From Streptomyces broussonetiae (lineage in GTDB: Bacteria > Actinomycetota > Actinomycetes > Streptomycetales > Streptomycetaceae), in the NCBI RefSeq assembly GCF_009796285.1, contig NZ_CP047020.1, forward strand, positions 7,068,001 to 7,132,000: a stretch of DNA of 64,000 nt. Reading direction: 5' to 3'. The notes under the pieces are model-generated. The model was not told the origin of the DNA, ran no database searches, and was given only the letters and a program-made list of their open reading frames with translations. Of the stretch, positions 44,134-52,010 are shown piece by piece. Numbering within the stretch: the stretch's first letter is position 1; every line of letters starts with the position of its first letter. The position numbers and the translations under genes are program-made.

Positions 44134-44979
44134 TCAACGGTGCCCGTTGCTCTGCCCGATCAGCTCGGAGACCTTCACCAACCGGTAGCCGCGCCTGCGC
44201 AGTTCCGGTACGACCGTGCGGACGACCTGCGTGGTGGTCGGGGCGGTGCTGAGGACGCAGTGCATGACGACCACCGAGCCGGGCTGCACCTCGTCCAGCA
44301 CCTGCCGGGTGACCGCGTCGGCGTCCTTGGCGGACGTGTCGCCGCTCACCACGTCCCACTGCACCGCGGTGACCCCGACCTCGTTGAGCGCGCGCAGCGC
44401 CTGCCGGTCGTAACAGCCGCCGGGGAAACGGAAGTACGGCATCGGGCGCGGCACCCCCGCCTTGCGCAGGGAGGCGTACGCCCGGGCCACGTCCGAGCGC
44501 ATCTCGGCGGCGGGGACGGACGGCAGGCCGTCGCAGTCGTCGGTGAACGCGTTGTGGCCGTAGGAGTGGTTGGCGACCTCGAACTGCGGGTCGTGGCCGA
44601 GGCTGCGGGCCTCGGTCGGGTACTCGTCCGCCCACCGGCCGGTCATGAAGACGGTCGCCGGGACCTTCAGTGCGCGCAGGGTGCCGATGAGATCCGGATT
44701 GTCGAAGTGCTCGCCGGCGGCGGCACGGGGTCCCTCGGCGGTGGTCATGTCGGCGTCGAAGGTCAGCGCGACGGTCCTGCCCAGGGTGCGCGGGCCGTGC
44801 TCGAAGACCGGGGTCAGACCGCCGGGACCCGGCGCGAGCACGGGCGGACGCGGGGCGGGCGGGGAGATGGAGACGGTGGCCTCGGTCCGGTCGTGGCGGG
44901 CACCGTCCGCACTGCCGCAGGCGGCGAGCGCCGCCCCCAGGACACAGACGGCGGTGATACGACGTGCTGGTGGGATCAC
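44134..44979 (-). CDS. Polysaccharide deacetylase lipoprotein (NodB homology)
   Basis: A 281-residue protein with a lipoprotein signal (GAALAAC, Cys21) and a NodB domain. The catalytic aspartate motif is ALTFDADM (73-77), the metal histidines are in ANHSYGHN (138-142), and YFRFPGGCYD is motif 3. WDVVSGDTSA and GSVVVMHCV correspond to motifs 4 and 5, where the usual GSIVLxH is conserved in spirit. It probably removes acetyl groups from cell-wall glycans or another surface polysaccharide. Single gene, convergent with the ABC exporter. Confidence 0.9.
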   Translation of the reverse strand: MIPPARRITAVCVLGAALAACGSADGARHDRTEATVSISPPAPRPPVLAPGPGGLTPVFEHGPRTLGRTVALTFDADMTTAEGPRAAAGEHFDNPDLIGTLRALKVPATVFMTGRWADEYPTEARSLGHDPQFEVANHSYGHNAFTDDCDGLPSVPAAEMRSDVARAYASLRKAGVPRPMPYFRFPGGCYDRQALRALNEVGVTAVQWDVVSGDTSAKDADAVTRQVLDEVQPGSVVVMHCVLSTAPTTTQVVRTVVPELRRRGYRLVKVSELIGQSNGHR

Positions 44980-45050
44980 CGTACGAACGTACGGCGAAAT
45001 GTAGGCTTATATGTCGATGTATGGCGTGGCGCGGCAGTACGGTCACCCGG

Positions 45051-45602
45051 CTAGCGGCCGTAACGACCGGTCAGCGTTCCCGTGGCCAGGGTGTGGCCCG
45101 ACAAGGCACGAAGGAGATCGTCCCGGCTCGCCTGCGCGGTGAGCGACAGGCGGCCGTCGGTGGCGTACACCGTGAGGACGTAGCGGTGCGGCCGGTCGCC
45201 CCGGGGCGGGCAGGGGCCGCCGTAGCCCGGTGTGCGGAAGTCGTTGCGGCCCTCGGTCGCACCCGGTGGGTGTCCTCCCGCCGGCAGACGGGTGGTGTGC
45301 GGGTCGATGCCCCACACCAGCCAGTGCGTGAACGCACCGTGCGGGGCGCTCCGGTCCTGCAGGAGCAGGGCCAGGGAGGCGGTGTGCGCGGGCACGCCGG
45401 AAAAGGCGAGCGGCGGTGAGACGTTCGCGGCGTCGCAGGTGAAGCGGCGCGGGATCGTACCGCCGTCGGCGTACGCGGTGCTCGTGACGGTGATGCGGGC
45501 GGCGGCCGTCGGCGAAGAGCTGGTGTCACCCCTGCCTCCCCCGCCTCCGCATCCCGCGACGCAGGCCAGCGCGGCCACCAGGGCCGCCACGCTCTTACGC
45601 AT
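45051..45602 (-). CDS. YbhB/YbcL-type PEBP lipoprotein
   Basis: A 183-residue member of the phosphatidylethanolamine-binding (Raf kinase inhibitor-like) family. A lipoprotein signal ends at VAGC (Cys18). The family core is seen in FTCDAANVSPPLAFSGVP, APHGAFTHWLVWGIDP, and the YGGPCPPRGDRPHRYVLTVYA block that forms the ligand pocket. It sits 10 bp downstream of the slipin gene and is likely cotranscribed. Bacterial PEBPs bind anionic ligands; the specific role is unknown. Confidence 0.9.
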   Translation of the reverse strand: MRKSVAALVAALACVAGCGGGGGRGDTSSSPTAAARITVTSTAYADGGTIPRRFTCDAANVSPPLAFSGVPAHTASLALLLQDRSAPHGAFTHWLVWGIDPHTTRLPAGGHPPGATEGRNDFRTPGYGGPCPPRGDRPHRYVLTVYATDGRLSLTAQASRDDLLRALSGHTLATGTLTGRYGR

Positions 45603-45612
45603 GCCCGGCACG

Positions 45613-46416
45613 CTAGCCGGAACGCGGCCCTCCGTCACTGTCCGACGCGGGCGGTGCGTTGTTGCCGCGCTCCAGGAAGTGCAGCAGCTCCACCGGGATC
45701 GGCAGGACCAGCGTGGAGTTCTTCTCGGCCGACACCGCCATCACCGTCTGCAGCAGCCGCAGCTGGAGGGCGGCGGGTGTGTCGGCCATCTGCTGGGCGG
45801 CCTCGGCGAGCTTCTTGGAGGCCTGGAGTTCGGCGTCCGCGTTGATGATCCGGGCCCGGCGCTCCCGGTCGGCCTCGGCCTGACGGGCCATGGACCGCTT
45901 CATGGTGTCCGGCAGCGAGACGTCCTTGATCTCGACGCGGTCGACCTGGACGCCCCAGCCGACGGCCGGGCTGTCGATCATCAGCTCCAGGCCCTGGTTG
46001 AGCTTCTCGCGGTTGGACAGCAGATCGTCCAGGTCGCTCTTGCCGATGATCGACCTGAGCGACGTCTGGGCCATCTGCGACACCGCGAACTTGTAGTCCT
46101 CGACCTTCACCAGGGCACTGGTCGGGTCGATCACGCGGAAGTAGACGACCGCGTCCACCCGTACGGTGACGTTGTCGCGGGTGATGCCTTCCTGGGCCGG
46201 GATCGGCATCGTGACGATCTGCATGTTGACCTTGTGCAGCCGGTCCACGAACGGGATCACCAGGGTCAGGCCCGGCGAGCGCTCGTCTCCGGCGACCCGG
46301 CCGAGCCGGAAGAGCACGCCGCGTTCGTACTGCTTGACGACCCGTGCCGCCATCGCCAGATAGATCACACCGGCGGAACCTGCCGCCGCGATGGCGCCCA
46401 GCAACTCCGAGAGCAT
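45613..46416 (-). CDS. SPFH/band-7 slipin-like membrane protein
   Basis: A 267-residue stomatin/slipin homologue. An N-terminal membrane helix (about 2-24) is followed by KQYERGVLFRLGRV, PFVDRLHKVNMQ, TRDNVTVRVDAVVYFRV and TSLRSIIGKSDLDDLL, all core slipin blocks, then a coiled-coil region rich in Ala/Glu/Arg (ADRERRARIINADAELQASKKL). It would form oligomers on membrane microdomains. No NfeD partner is next to it, which is the usual companion. The ATG at 46416 follows GAGGAGG on the coding strand. Confidence 0.93.
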   Translation of the reverse strand: MLSELLGAIAAAGSAGVIYLAMAARVVKQYERGVLFRLGRVAGDERSPGLTLVIPFVDRLHKVNMQIVTMPIPAQEGITRDNVTVRVDAVVYFRVIDPTSALVKVEDYKFAVSQMAQTSLRSIIGKSDLDDLLSNREKLNQGLELMIDSPAVGWGVQVDRVEIKDVSLPDTMKRSMARQAEADRERRARIINADAELQASKKLAEAAQQMADTPAALQLRLLQTVMAVSAEKNSTLVLPIPVELLHFLERGNNAPPASDSDGGPRSG

Positions 46417-46476
46417 GGTGACCTCCTCACGGAGAGGTCTGCTTTTGTCCGCTGCTGTAACCATAAGCCGGTTGGG

Positions 46477-46506
46477 CCGGTCTGCCGAGGGGTCCCGGCA
46501 GACCGG
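46477..46506 (-). terminator. Hairpin after the carbonic anhydrase-SulP operon
   Basis: CCGGTCTGCCG and CGGCAGACCGG form a perfect 11-bp stem around AGGGGTCC, about 95 bp beyond the leftward SulP stop. Confidence 0.6.
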
Positions 46507-46600
46507 ACCGGGATGCCGAGGGGCGTCGGCACCCCGGCCCGGGGACTGCGGCCGTCGGGCGGCCCGTTTGGTGACCGTCGGACAGCCTGGGCGGTGGTGG

Positions 46601-48097
46601 TCAGGCGGCCTGTGCCGCCGTGACCTTCACCGGTTCCGTGCCGGCCGCGCTGTGGCGTGCGGCCCAGTTCTCCAGGGCCGTACGGCAGGCGTGGTCCAGG
46701 TGGTGGAGGCCGGACAGGTCGAGGCGGACCGGGCGGTCCTGGGGGAGGGACTCCAGGCTGTCGAGGATCTTCGGCAGCCGCAGGAAGGTCGCGTTGCCCG
46801 AGAGAAGGGCGTCGACCGGGCCCGCCCCCTTGTCGATCACCTCCAGCTTGACGTGCGAGGCCTCCCAGGCGGTCTTGACCACCGCCAGCGCCAGGCCGAT
46901 CAGCACGCCCTCGAACATGCTGACCGCCACGATCGAGACCGCGGTCACGGCCAGGACCAGCGCTTCACCGCGCTGCTCGCGCCACAACCCCGCCAGCGCC
47001 CGGACGGGCACCAGCTTGGCGCCGGAGTGGATCAGGATGCCCGCGAGCGCGGGGACGGGGATCCAGGCCAGCACGCCGGGCAGCAGCGCGGCGAACAGCA
47101 GCAGCCACACACCGTGCAGGACCCGGGAGGCCTTGGTGCGGGCACCCGCCTGGACGTTGGCCGCGCTGCGCACGATCACCGCGGTCATCGGCAGCGCGCC
47201 GAGCAGCCCGCACACCGCGTTGCCGGTGCCCTGGGCGATCAGCTCCTTGTCGTACGCGGTGCGCGGCCCCGGGTGCAGCCGGTCCACGGCCGCCGCGCTG
47301 AACAGCGACTCGGCGGAGGCGATCAGGGTGAAGGCGACCACCGTGCCGAGCACCCCGACACCCGCGAGTTCACCGAAGGCACTGAGCGGCGGCGGCTGGA
47401 TCGAGCCCAGCAGGCCCTGCACCTGGACGGTGGCCACCGGCAGGTCCAGCGCGAGCGCGGCCAGGGTGGCGAGACCGACCGCGGCCAGCGGGCCGGGCAC
47501 CGTGCGCACCCCCGCCGGGGCGTGCTTCCACAGGAGCAGCACGGCGACCGTGCCCGCGGCCACGGCGAGCGAGGACAGGCCCGTGCCGTCGCCGAGGGCG
47601 TCCCGGAGCGCCCCGGGCAGCCCGGCGATCTTGCCCAGGCCGGAGTCGGGTGCCTTGGCCGCCAGCGCCGGGTACAGCTGCCCGGCGATGAGCACCAGAC
47701 CGATTCCGGCCAGCATGCCCTCCACGACGGAGACCGAGATGGCACGGAAGTAGCGGCCGAGCTTGAGCAGGCCCATGGCCACCTGGATCGCCCCGGCGGC
47801 GAGCACGATCACGCCGAGCACGGGCAGGCCGAACTCCTTGACCGCCTCGAAGACGAGCACGGTCATGCCGGCGGCCGGCCCCGACACCTGCAGGCTGCTG
47901 CCGCGCATCAGCCCGGTGACGAGGCCGCCCACGATGCCGGTGACCAGGCCGAGTTCGGCCGGGACACCGGAGGCGACGGCCACGCCGACGCACAGCGGCA
48001 GCGCGACCAGGAAGACGACGAGGGAGGCGGCGAAGTCCTGCCGCATGTACGGGAAACGGGATATGAGGGTGTTCCTGCCGGTCATGGGCGCGCTCAC
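46601..48097 (-). CDS. SulP-family anion transporter, likely bicarbonate or sulfate
   Basis: A 498-residue transporter with roughly eleven to twelve hydrophobic segments. The N-terminal PYMRQDFAASLVVFLVALPLCVGVAVASG and SLQVSGPAAGMTV are typical of SulP transporters, and a short C-terminal domain (VRLDLSGLHHLDHACRTALENW) is the usual cytoplasmic STAS. The GTG start overlaps the carbonic anhydrase stop by four bases. Direct coupling of SulP with a carbonic anhydrase points to bicarbonate as the transported anion, although sulfate cannot be excluded. Mycobacterial relatives even fuse the two activities. Confidence 0.9.
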   Translation of the reverse strand: MSAPMTGRNTLISRFPYMRQDFAASLVVFLVALPLCVGVAVASGVPAELGLVTGIVGGLVTGLMRGSSLQVSGPAAGMTVLVFEAVKEFGLPVLGVIVLAAGAIQVAMGLLKLGRYFRAISVSVVEGMLAGIGLVLIAGQLYPALAAKAPDSGLGKIAGLPGALRDALGDGTGLSSLAVAAGTVAVLLLWKHAPAGVRTVPGPLAAVGLATLAALALDLPVATVQVQGLLGSIQPPPLSAFGELAGVGVLGTVVAFTLIASAESLFSAAAVDRLHPGPRTAYDKELIAQGTGNAVCGLLGALPMTAVIVRSAANVQAGARTKASRVLHGVWLLLFAALLPGVLAWIPVPALAGILIHSGAKLVPVRALAGLWREQRGEALVLAVTAVSIVAVSMFEGVLIGLALAVVKTAWEASHVKLEVIDKGAGPVDALLSGNATFLRLPKILDSLESLPQDRPVRLDLSGLHHLDHACRTALENWAARHSAAGTEPVKVTAAQAA

Positions 48098-48672
48098 AGG
48101 GACTCGAAGGTGTCGGTCTGCGGGCGGTGCGCCCGTACGGCGCCGGTGTGCACCTCGTAGTACCAGGCGTGCAGGCCCAGCCGGCCCTCCGTCAGCTTCC
48201 GTGCGACGCACGGGTACGAGCGCAGCCGCAGCAGCTGGGTCAGCACATGGGCCTGCACGCCCTCGGCGACCTCCGGGTCCTCGGCCGCACCGGCCGGGCG
48301 CGGGGTGGCGTGCGCGAGCCAGTCGCGCACGGCCGGTACGGCGGTCAGGTCGTCGCCGCGCACCAGCGCGCCGACCGCGCCGCAGTGCGAGTGGCCGCAG
48401 ACGACGATGTCGCGCACGCCGAGCACCTCGACGGCGTACTCGATGGTGGCGGCCTCGCTCGTAGGCTGCTGCGAGGTGTGCGGGGGGACGATGTTGCCTG
48501 CGGTGCGCAGCTCGAACAGTTCGCCGGGGCGGGCGCCCGTGATCAGGGCCGGGACGACCCGGGAATCGGAGCAGGTGATGAAGAGCACCTGCGGGCACTG
48601 GCCCTCGGCGAGCTTGGCGAACTCCTCAGGGCGCTGTCCGAAGGTACGGGCGTTGTCGATGAGGGGCTGCAT
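48094..48672 (-). CDS. Beta-class carbonic anhydrase
   Basis: A 192-residue enzyme interconverting CO2 and bicarbonate. Zinc ligands are in FITCSDSR (Cys34, with Asp36 and Arg38 dyad) and VVCGHSHCGAV (His94, Cys97). The RTAGNIVPPH block is also conserved. It is the first gene of a two-gene operon with the SulP transporter, whose start overlaps its stop. The ATG at 48672 is chosen because AGGAGGAA lies seven bases upstream; an in-frame ATG ten codons earlier has no such site. Confidence 0.94.
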   Translation of the reverse strand: MQPLIDNARTFGQRPEEFAKLAEGQCPQVLFITCSDSRVVPALITGARPGELFELRTAGNIVPPHTSQQPTSEAATIEYAVEVLGVRDIVVCGHSHCGAVGALVRGDDLTAVPAVRDWLAHATPRPAGAAEDPEVAEGVQAHVLTQLLRLRSYPCVARKLTEGRLGLHAWYYEVHTGAVRAHRPQTDTFESL

Positions 48673-48786
48673 GTGTGTGGGTTCCTCCTGGCGCGCCTGC
48701 ACGGGCGCGTCGGACTTGAACGACGGTGGTGGGGGATCGTGGTGGTGAGGGGAAGGCCCGGTGACCGGGCCGGTGCTGACCGGCTG

Positions 48787-49125
48787 TCAGCAGCGGAAGA
48801 CCTGGAGCGCCGCCGTGGTGTGGGCTCTGGAGGGTCTCGGGGCGCGCCGGTCGACGGCGCCGGGGGTGCCCGGCGTGTCGGTAACGGCGGCCCGGCCGGT
48901 TATGAGCGGGTGCTCCTGCGTGCGGCGGGAGGTGGAGCCGAGGACCGTGTCCGTCTCGTCGCGCACCGGCAGTTCGGACGACGTCGTTCCGATCTGGGCC
49001 TTGGCCGTCGCTTCACCGAGGGTGTGCGCGGATGTGAAGGTTTCCGCAGGCGCGAAGAGCAACAGGGTGAGCAGGGTGACGGCAAGGGAGGCGAGCGTGG
49101 TCCGGGCCGTCGTACCTCGGAACAT
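48787..49125 (-). CDS. Small exported hypothetical protein
   Basis: A 112-residue protein with a signal peptide (about 1-32, MFRGTTARTTLASL, core LAVTLLTLLLFAP) and a mature part rich in Thr, Ser and Arg. The only cysteine is the last residue. There is no domain I recognise. The ATG at 49125 follows GGAAGGAGGG on the coding strand, a strong ribosome site supporting real expression. A large palindrome lies 71-102 bp upstream. Confidence 0.65.
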   Translation of the reverse strand: MFRGTTARTTLASLAVTLLTLLLFAPAETFTSAHTLGEATAKAQIGTTSSELPVRDETDTVLGSTSRRTQEHPLITGRAAVTDTPGTPGAVDRRAPRPSRAHTTAALQVFRC

Positions 49126-49195
49126 GCGCCCTCCTTCCGGAAGTTCACGCCTCTCGAATGCGCCAAGCATTGGTCAATGACTGGTCAAGAAACAC

Positions 49196-49227
49196 GTTAA
49201 CCCTGCAAAGTCCTTTGCAGGGTTAAC
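49196..49227. promoter_or_regulatory. 32-bp near-perfect palindrome between zapE and the small exported protein
   Basis: GTTAACCCTGCAAAG and CTTTGCAGGGTTAAC are perfect 15-bp arms around TC. GC content is low for this genome. It lies 65 bp downstream of the zapE stop and 71 bp upstream of the small gene's start, so it could be a terminator for one or an operator for the other. Confidence 0.7.
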
Positions 49228-49291
49228 AGCGCGTTACGAGCGCAAGAGAGCGTGAAAAGTGCCGGTCGCGTGGCCGGAATCCGACTCTTGC

Positions 49292-50401
49292 CTACGGGGT
49301 GACGAGCCCCTTGGCGTCACGGGCCAGCGCGGTGAGCCGGGAGATCGCGCGGAAGTACTTCTTGCGGTAGCCGCCCTTCAGCATCTCCTCGCTGAACAGC
49401 CGGTCGAACGGCAGACCCGAGGCCAGCACCGGGACCTCGCGGTCGTAGAGCCGGTCCGCGAGCACCACGAGCCGCAGCGCCGTCGACTGGTCCGGAACCG
49501 GCTCCACGCCGGTCAGGCACACGGCCCGGACCCCGTCGGTCAGCGCGCCGTACCGGCTCGGGTGAACCTTGGCCAGGTGTTCCAGCAGATGCGGGAAGTC
49601 GTCCAGCGAGGCGCCCTCGGTGGCGTACGCCGCCTTCGTCACCTCTTCGTCGGTGAAGGGCTTGGGGGCCTCGGGCAGGCCGCGGTGCCGGTAGTCCTCG
49701 CCGTCGATGCGCAGGGTGCGGAAGCGGGCCGACAGCCCCTGTATCTCGCGCAGGAAGTCGGCGGCGGCGAACCGGCCCTCGCCCAGCTTGCCCGGCAGCG
49801 TGTTGGAGGTGGCGGCGAGCGCGACGCCCGCCTCGACCAGCTTGCCGAGCAGGGTCGACACCAGGACCGTGTCGCCCGGGTCGTCCAGCTCGAACTCGTC
49901 GATGCACAGCAGGCTGTGGCCGGAGAGGGTCTGCACCGTCTGCTGGAAGCCGAGGGCGCCGACCAGGTTCGTCAGCTCCACGAAGGTGCCGAACGCCTTG
50001 CGCGAGGGCTCGGCGGGGGTGGCGTGCCACAGGGAGGCGAGCAGATGGGTCTTGCCGACGCCGTAGCCGCCGTCCAGGTAGACCCCGCGCGGGCCGGCCG
50101 GCGTCCGAGGCGCCCTGGTCCTGCCGAAGCCGAAGAAGCCGCGCTTGCCGGCGCCGGAGGCGTGCGCCCCGCCGAGCCCGGCGGCGAAGCCCTCCAGCAC
50201 CGTCACCGCCTCGGTCTGGCTGGGCTGGTTCGGGTCCGGTATGTACGTCGAGAAGCGGACCGAGTCGAAGCGCGGTGGCGGCACCATCTCGGCGACCAGC
50301 CGGTCCGCGGGTACGTACGGCTCGCGGGCGCACAGGGAGAGGGGGCCCGCGTCGGTCAGGGGGCTGGATCCGGGGGCGGCGGTGGAGGACGACACGGTCA
50401 C
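49292..50401 (-). CDS. zapE: ZapE/AFG1-family ATPase
   Basis: A 369-residue P-loop ATPase. Walker A is GGYGVGKTHLLASL, Walker B is LLCIDEFELDDPGD, and the family blocks TSNTLPGKLGEGRFAAADFLREI and YRHRGLPEAPKPF are present. In E. coli ZapE supports cell division under stress; the eukaryotic homologue AFG1 handles mitochondrial protein quality. The GTG start at 50401 gives VTVSSSTAAPG; GTG 50395 is equally possible. It is divergent from the RibD-like gene. Confidence 0.9.
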   Translation of the reverse strand: MTVSSSTAAPGSSPLTDAGPLSLCAREPYVPADRLVAEMVPPPRFDSVRFSTYIPDPNQPSQTEAVTVLEGFAAGLGGAHASGAGKRGFFGFGRTRAPRTPAGPRGVYLDGGYGVGKTHLLASLWHATPAEPSRKAFGTFVELTNLVGALGFQQTVQTLSGHSLLCIDEFELDDPGDTVLVSTLLGKLVEAGVALAATSNTLPGKLGEGRFAAADFLREIQGLSARFRTLRIDGEDYRHRGLPEAPKPFTDEEVTKAAYATEGASLDDFPHLLEHLAKVHPSRYGALTDGVRAVCLTGVEPVPDQSTALRLVVLADRLYDREVPVLASGLPFDRLFSEEMLKGGYRKKYFRAISRLTALARDAKGLVTP

Positions 50402-50432
50402 CCATGCTAAGCGCCGTGCCACACTGCACGAC

Positions 50433-51278
50433 ATGCGACGCCTGTTCCCTGTGACCGACGAAACAGCAGCCCAGGCCTCCGGTGGGGGTGAGCGTGTCGG
50501 GGGAACCGGGGGTGCCGCCGGGCCGGATCGGCCCGCCCCGCCCGTCGACCGGGAGTGGACCCTCGCCGAGCTGGCCGCCGCCTACGCCTATCCGCTGCCC
50601 GGGCCGGGCGGACCCAAGCCGTGGCTGCGCGCCAACATGGTCTCCACCCTGGACGGCGCCGCCCAGCACGACGGGCGTTCGCAGCCCATCTCCTGCGCCG
50701 CCGACATGCGCGTCTTCGGCACCCTGCGGGCGCTTGCCGACGTCGTCGTGGTGGGTGCGGAAACGGTACGGCAGGAGGGATACCGCCCGGCACGCGCGCG
50801 TGCCGAGTTCGCCGGCGCCCGCGCGGCCGCCGGACAGGCCCCCGCGCCGGCGATCGCGATCGTCACCGCGAGCCTGGACCTGGACTTCTCGCTCCCGCTG
50901 TTCACCTCGCCCCTGGTGCCCACACTGATCCTGACCGGGGCCGACGCCGCCCCGGACCGCGTCGCCGCAGCCGAGAAGGCCGGCGCCAAGGTGGTGGTCG
51001 CCGGGGCGGGCAGGGGCATCGACCCCGCGCGCGCGGTGCACGCCCTGGCCGGCCTCGGCCACACCCGGCTGCTCACCGAGGGCGGGCCCCGGCTGCTCGG
51101 TCAGCTGATCGCCGCCGACGTCCTGGACGAGCTGTGTCTGACCCTCTCGCCGATGCTCACCGCGGGGAGTGCGCAGCGCATCGCCGGGGGCCCGCCGGTC
51201 GCCGTGCCGCGCCGGTTCGAACTCGCGTCCCTCCTTGAGGAGGCCGGGTTCCTGTTCGGCCGATACCGTCGGTCCTGA
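50433..51278 (+). CDS. RibD C-terminal-domain pyrimidine reductase family protein
   Basis: A 281-residue reductase. An N-terminal linker (about 1-38, Gly-rich) precedes the RibD-C/DHFR-like fold: LRANMVSTLDGAAQHDGRSQPIS, DVVVVGAETVRQEGY and LLTEGGPRLLGQLIAADVLDELCLTLSP, in which the substrate- and NADPH-binding residues of RibD reductases lie. No deaminase domain is present. It might act in riboflavin-like pathways or on another pyrimidine/aldehyde substrate. A start at ATG 50433 is assumed. Confidence 0.88.
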   Translation: MRRLFPVTDETAAQASGGGERVGGTGGAAGPDRPAPPVDREWTLAELAAAYAYPLPGPGGPKPWLRANMVSTLDGAAQHDGRSQPISCAADMRVFGTLRALADVVVVGAETVRQEGYRPARARAEFAGARAAAGQAPAPAIAIVTASLDLDFSLPLFTSPLVPTLILTGADAAPDRVAAAEKAGAKVVVAGAGRGIDPARAVHALAGLGHTRLLTEGGPRLLGQLIAADVLDELCLTLSPMLTAGSAQRIAGGPPVAVPRRFELASLLEEAGFLFGRYRRS

Positions 51279-51407
51279 AATAACCGGAATATACTGCTCC
51301 GCTTTGCTCCCGGGGGGCAGACTTAGTCCGGCACAATCCGTGCGATCACGGGGCAGGATGGTTTCCGCAGGGGTCTGGTGAGGCCCCCGGAGGAGAAGAG
51401 GCGTTTG

Positions 51408-51881
51408 GTGTTCACAAGCGTTCTGATGATCGAGAAGGCCTTGACGTCCGCCGACGTGGACTTCGTCACCACCTTGCACGGGGACGAGCAGGTCACTTTT
51501 CACGTGCTCCTCCAGCCGCGCGGCGACCAGGCGGACCGCCTGCTGCGGGCCATCGACGACATCGCGCTCGGTGAACTCGACGAGGCGGTGCGCGAACGGG
51601 AGACGCCGGAGGGCGAGCAGGCGCGCGGGATCGGACAGCAGGCCCTGGACGTCTCGTTGCAGGCGCTGCGGGCCGCCGGCAGCCGGGCGGAGGGCCGCCT
51701 GGTCGAGGACCATCCGCTGGACGCGCTGAAGGAGCTGGTCGCCGAGGTGTCCGCGGACGAGGTGATCGTGCTGACCGATCCGCACTACGTGGAGGAGTTC
51801 TTCCACCGGGACTGGGCGTCCCGGGCCCGGCACAAGGTGGGTGTGCCGGTGCTGAAGCTGTTCTCGCACAGCAAGGCCTAG
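51408..51881 (+). CDS. USP-like conserved protein (often annotated as indole-3-glycerol phosphate synthase)
   Basis: A 157-residue protein. The C-terminal half, DHPLDALKELVAEVSADEVIVLTDPHYVEEFFHRDW with RHKVGVPVLKLF, has the alternating helix-strand pattern of the universal-stress-protein fold. The N-terminal part holds LQPRGDQADRLLRAIDDIALGE. I recall Streptomyces orthologues being labelled indole-3-glycerol phosphate synthase, but none of that enzyme's motifs is present. The GTG at 51408 is preceded by GGAGGAGAAGAGG. Confidence 0.72.
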   Translation: MFTSVLMIEKALTSADVDFVTTLHGDEQVTFHVLLQPRGDQADRLLRAIDDIALGELDEAVRERETPEGEQARGIGQQALDVSLQALRAAGSRAEGRLVEDHPLDALKELVAEVSADEVIVLTDPHYVEEFFHRDWASRARHKVGVPVLKLFSHSKA

Positions 51882-51905
51882 GTGCCGTGGGGGCGGGTGC
51901 GCGTC

Positions 51906-51963
51906 GGCGGGTGCGGGTGCGTCGTGGTTGCTCGCGCCGTTCCCCGCGCCCCTTCGGGTCGGC
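51906..51963. repeat. Dispersed intergenic repeat, copy 2 (inverted relative to copy 1)
   Basis: The reverse complement shares GGGGCGCGGGG, GCGCGAGC, ACCACGACG and ACCCGCA with 32339-32410 in the same order. It lies between the USP-like gene and murC, just upstream of the murC ribosome site. Confidence 0.75.
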
Positions 51964-52010
51964 ATAGGCTAGGCCTGCTCCAGCCCGCACCGTACTTGGG
52001 AGAAGAACGC

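Noticed and set aside
51408..51881. Indole-3-glycerol phosphate synthase
   Set aside because: The protein is far too short and lacks every TrpC motif; the name in related genomes is likely a propagated error.
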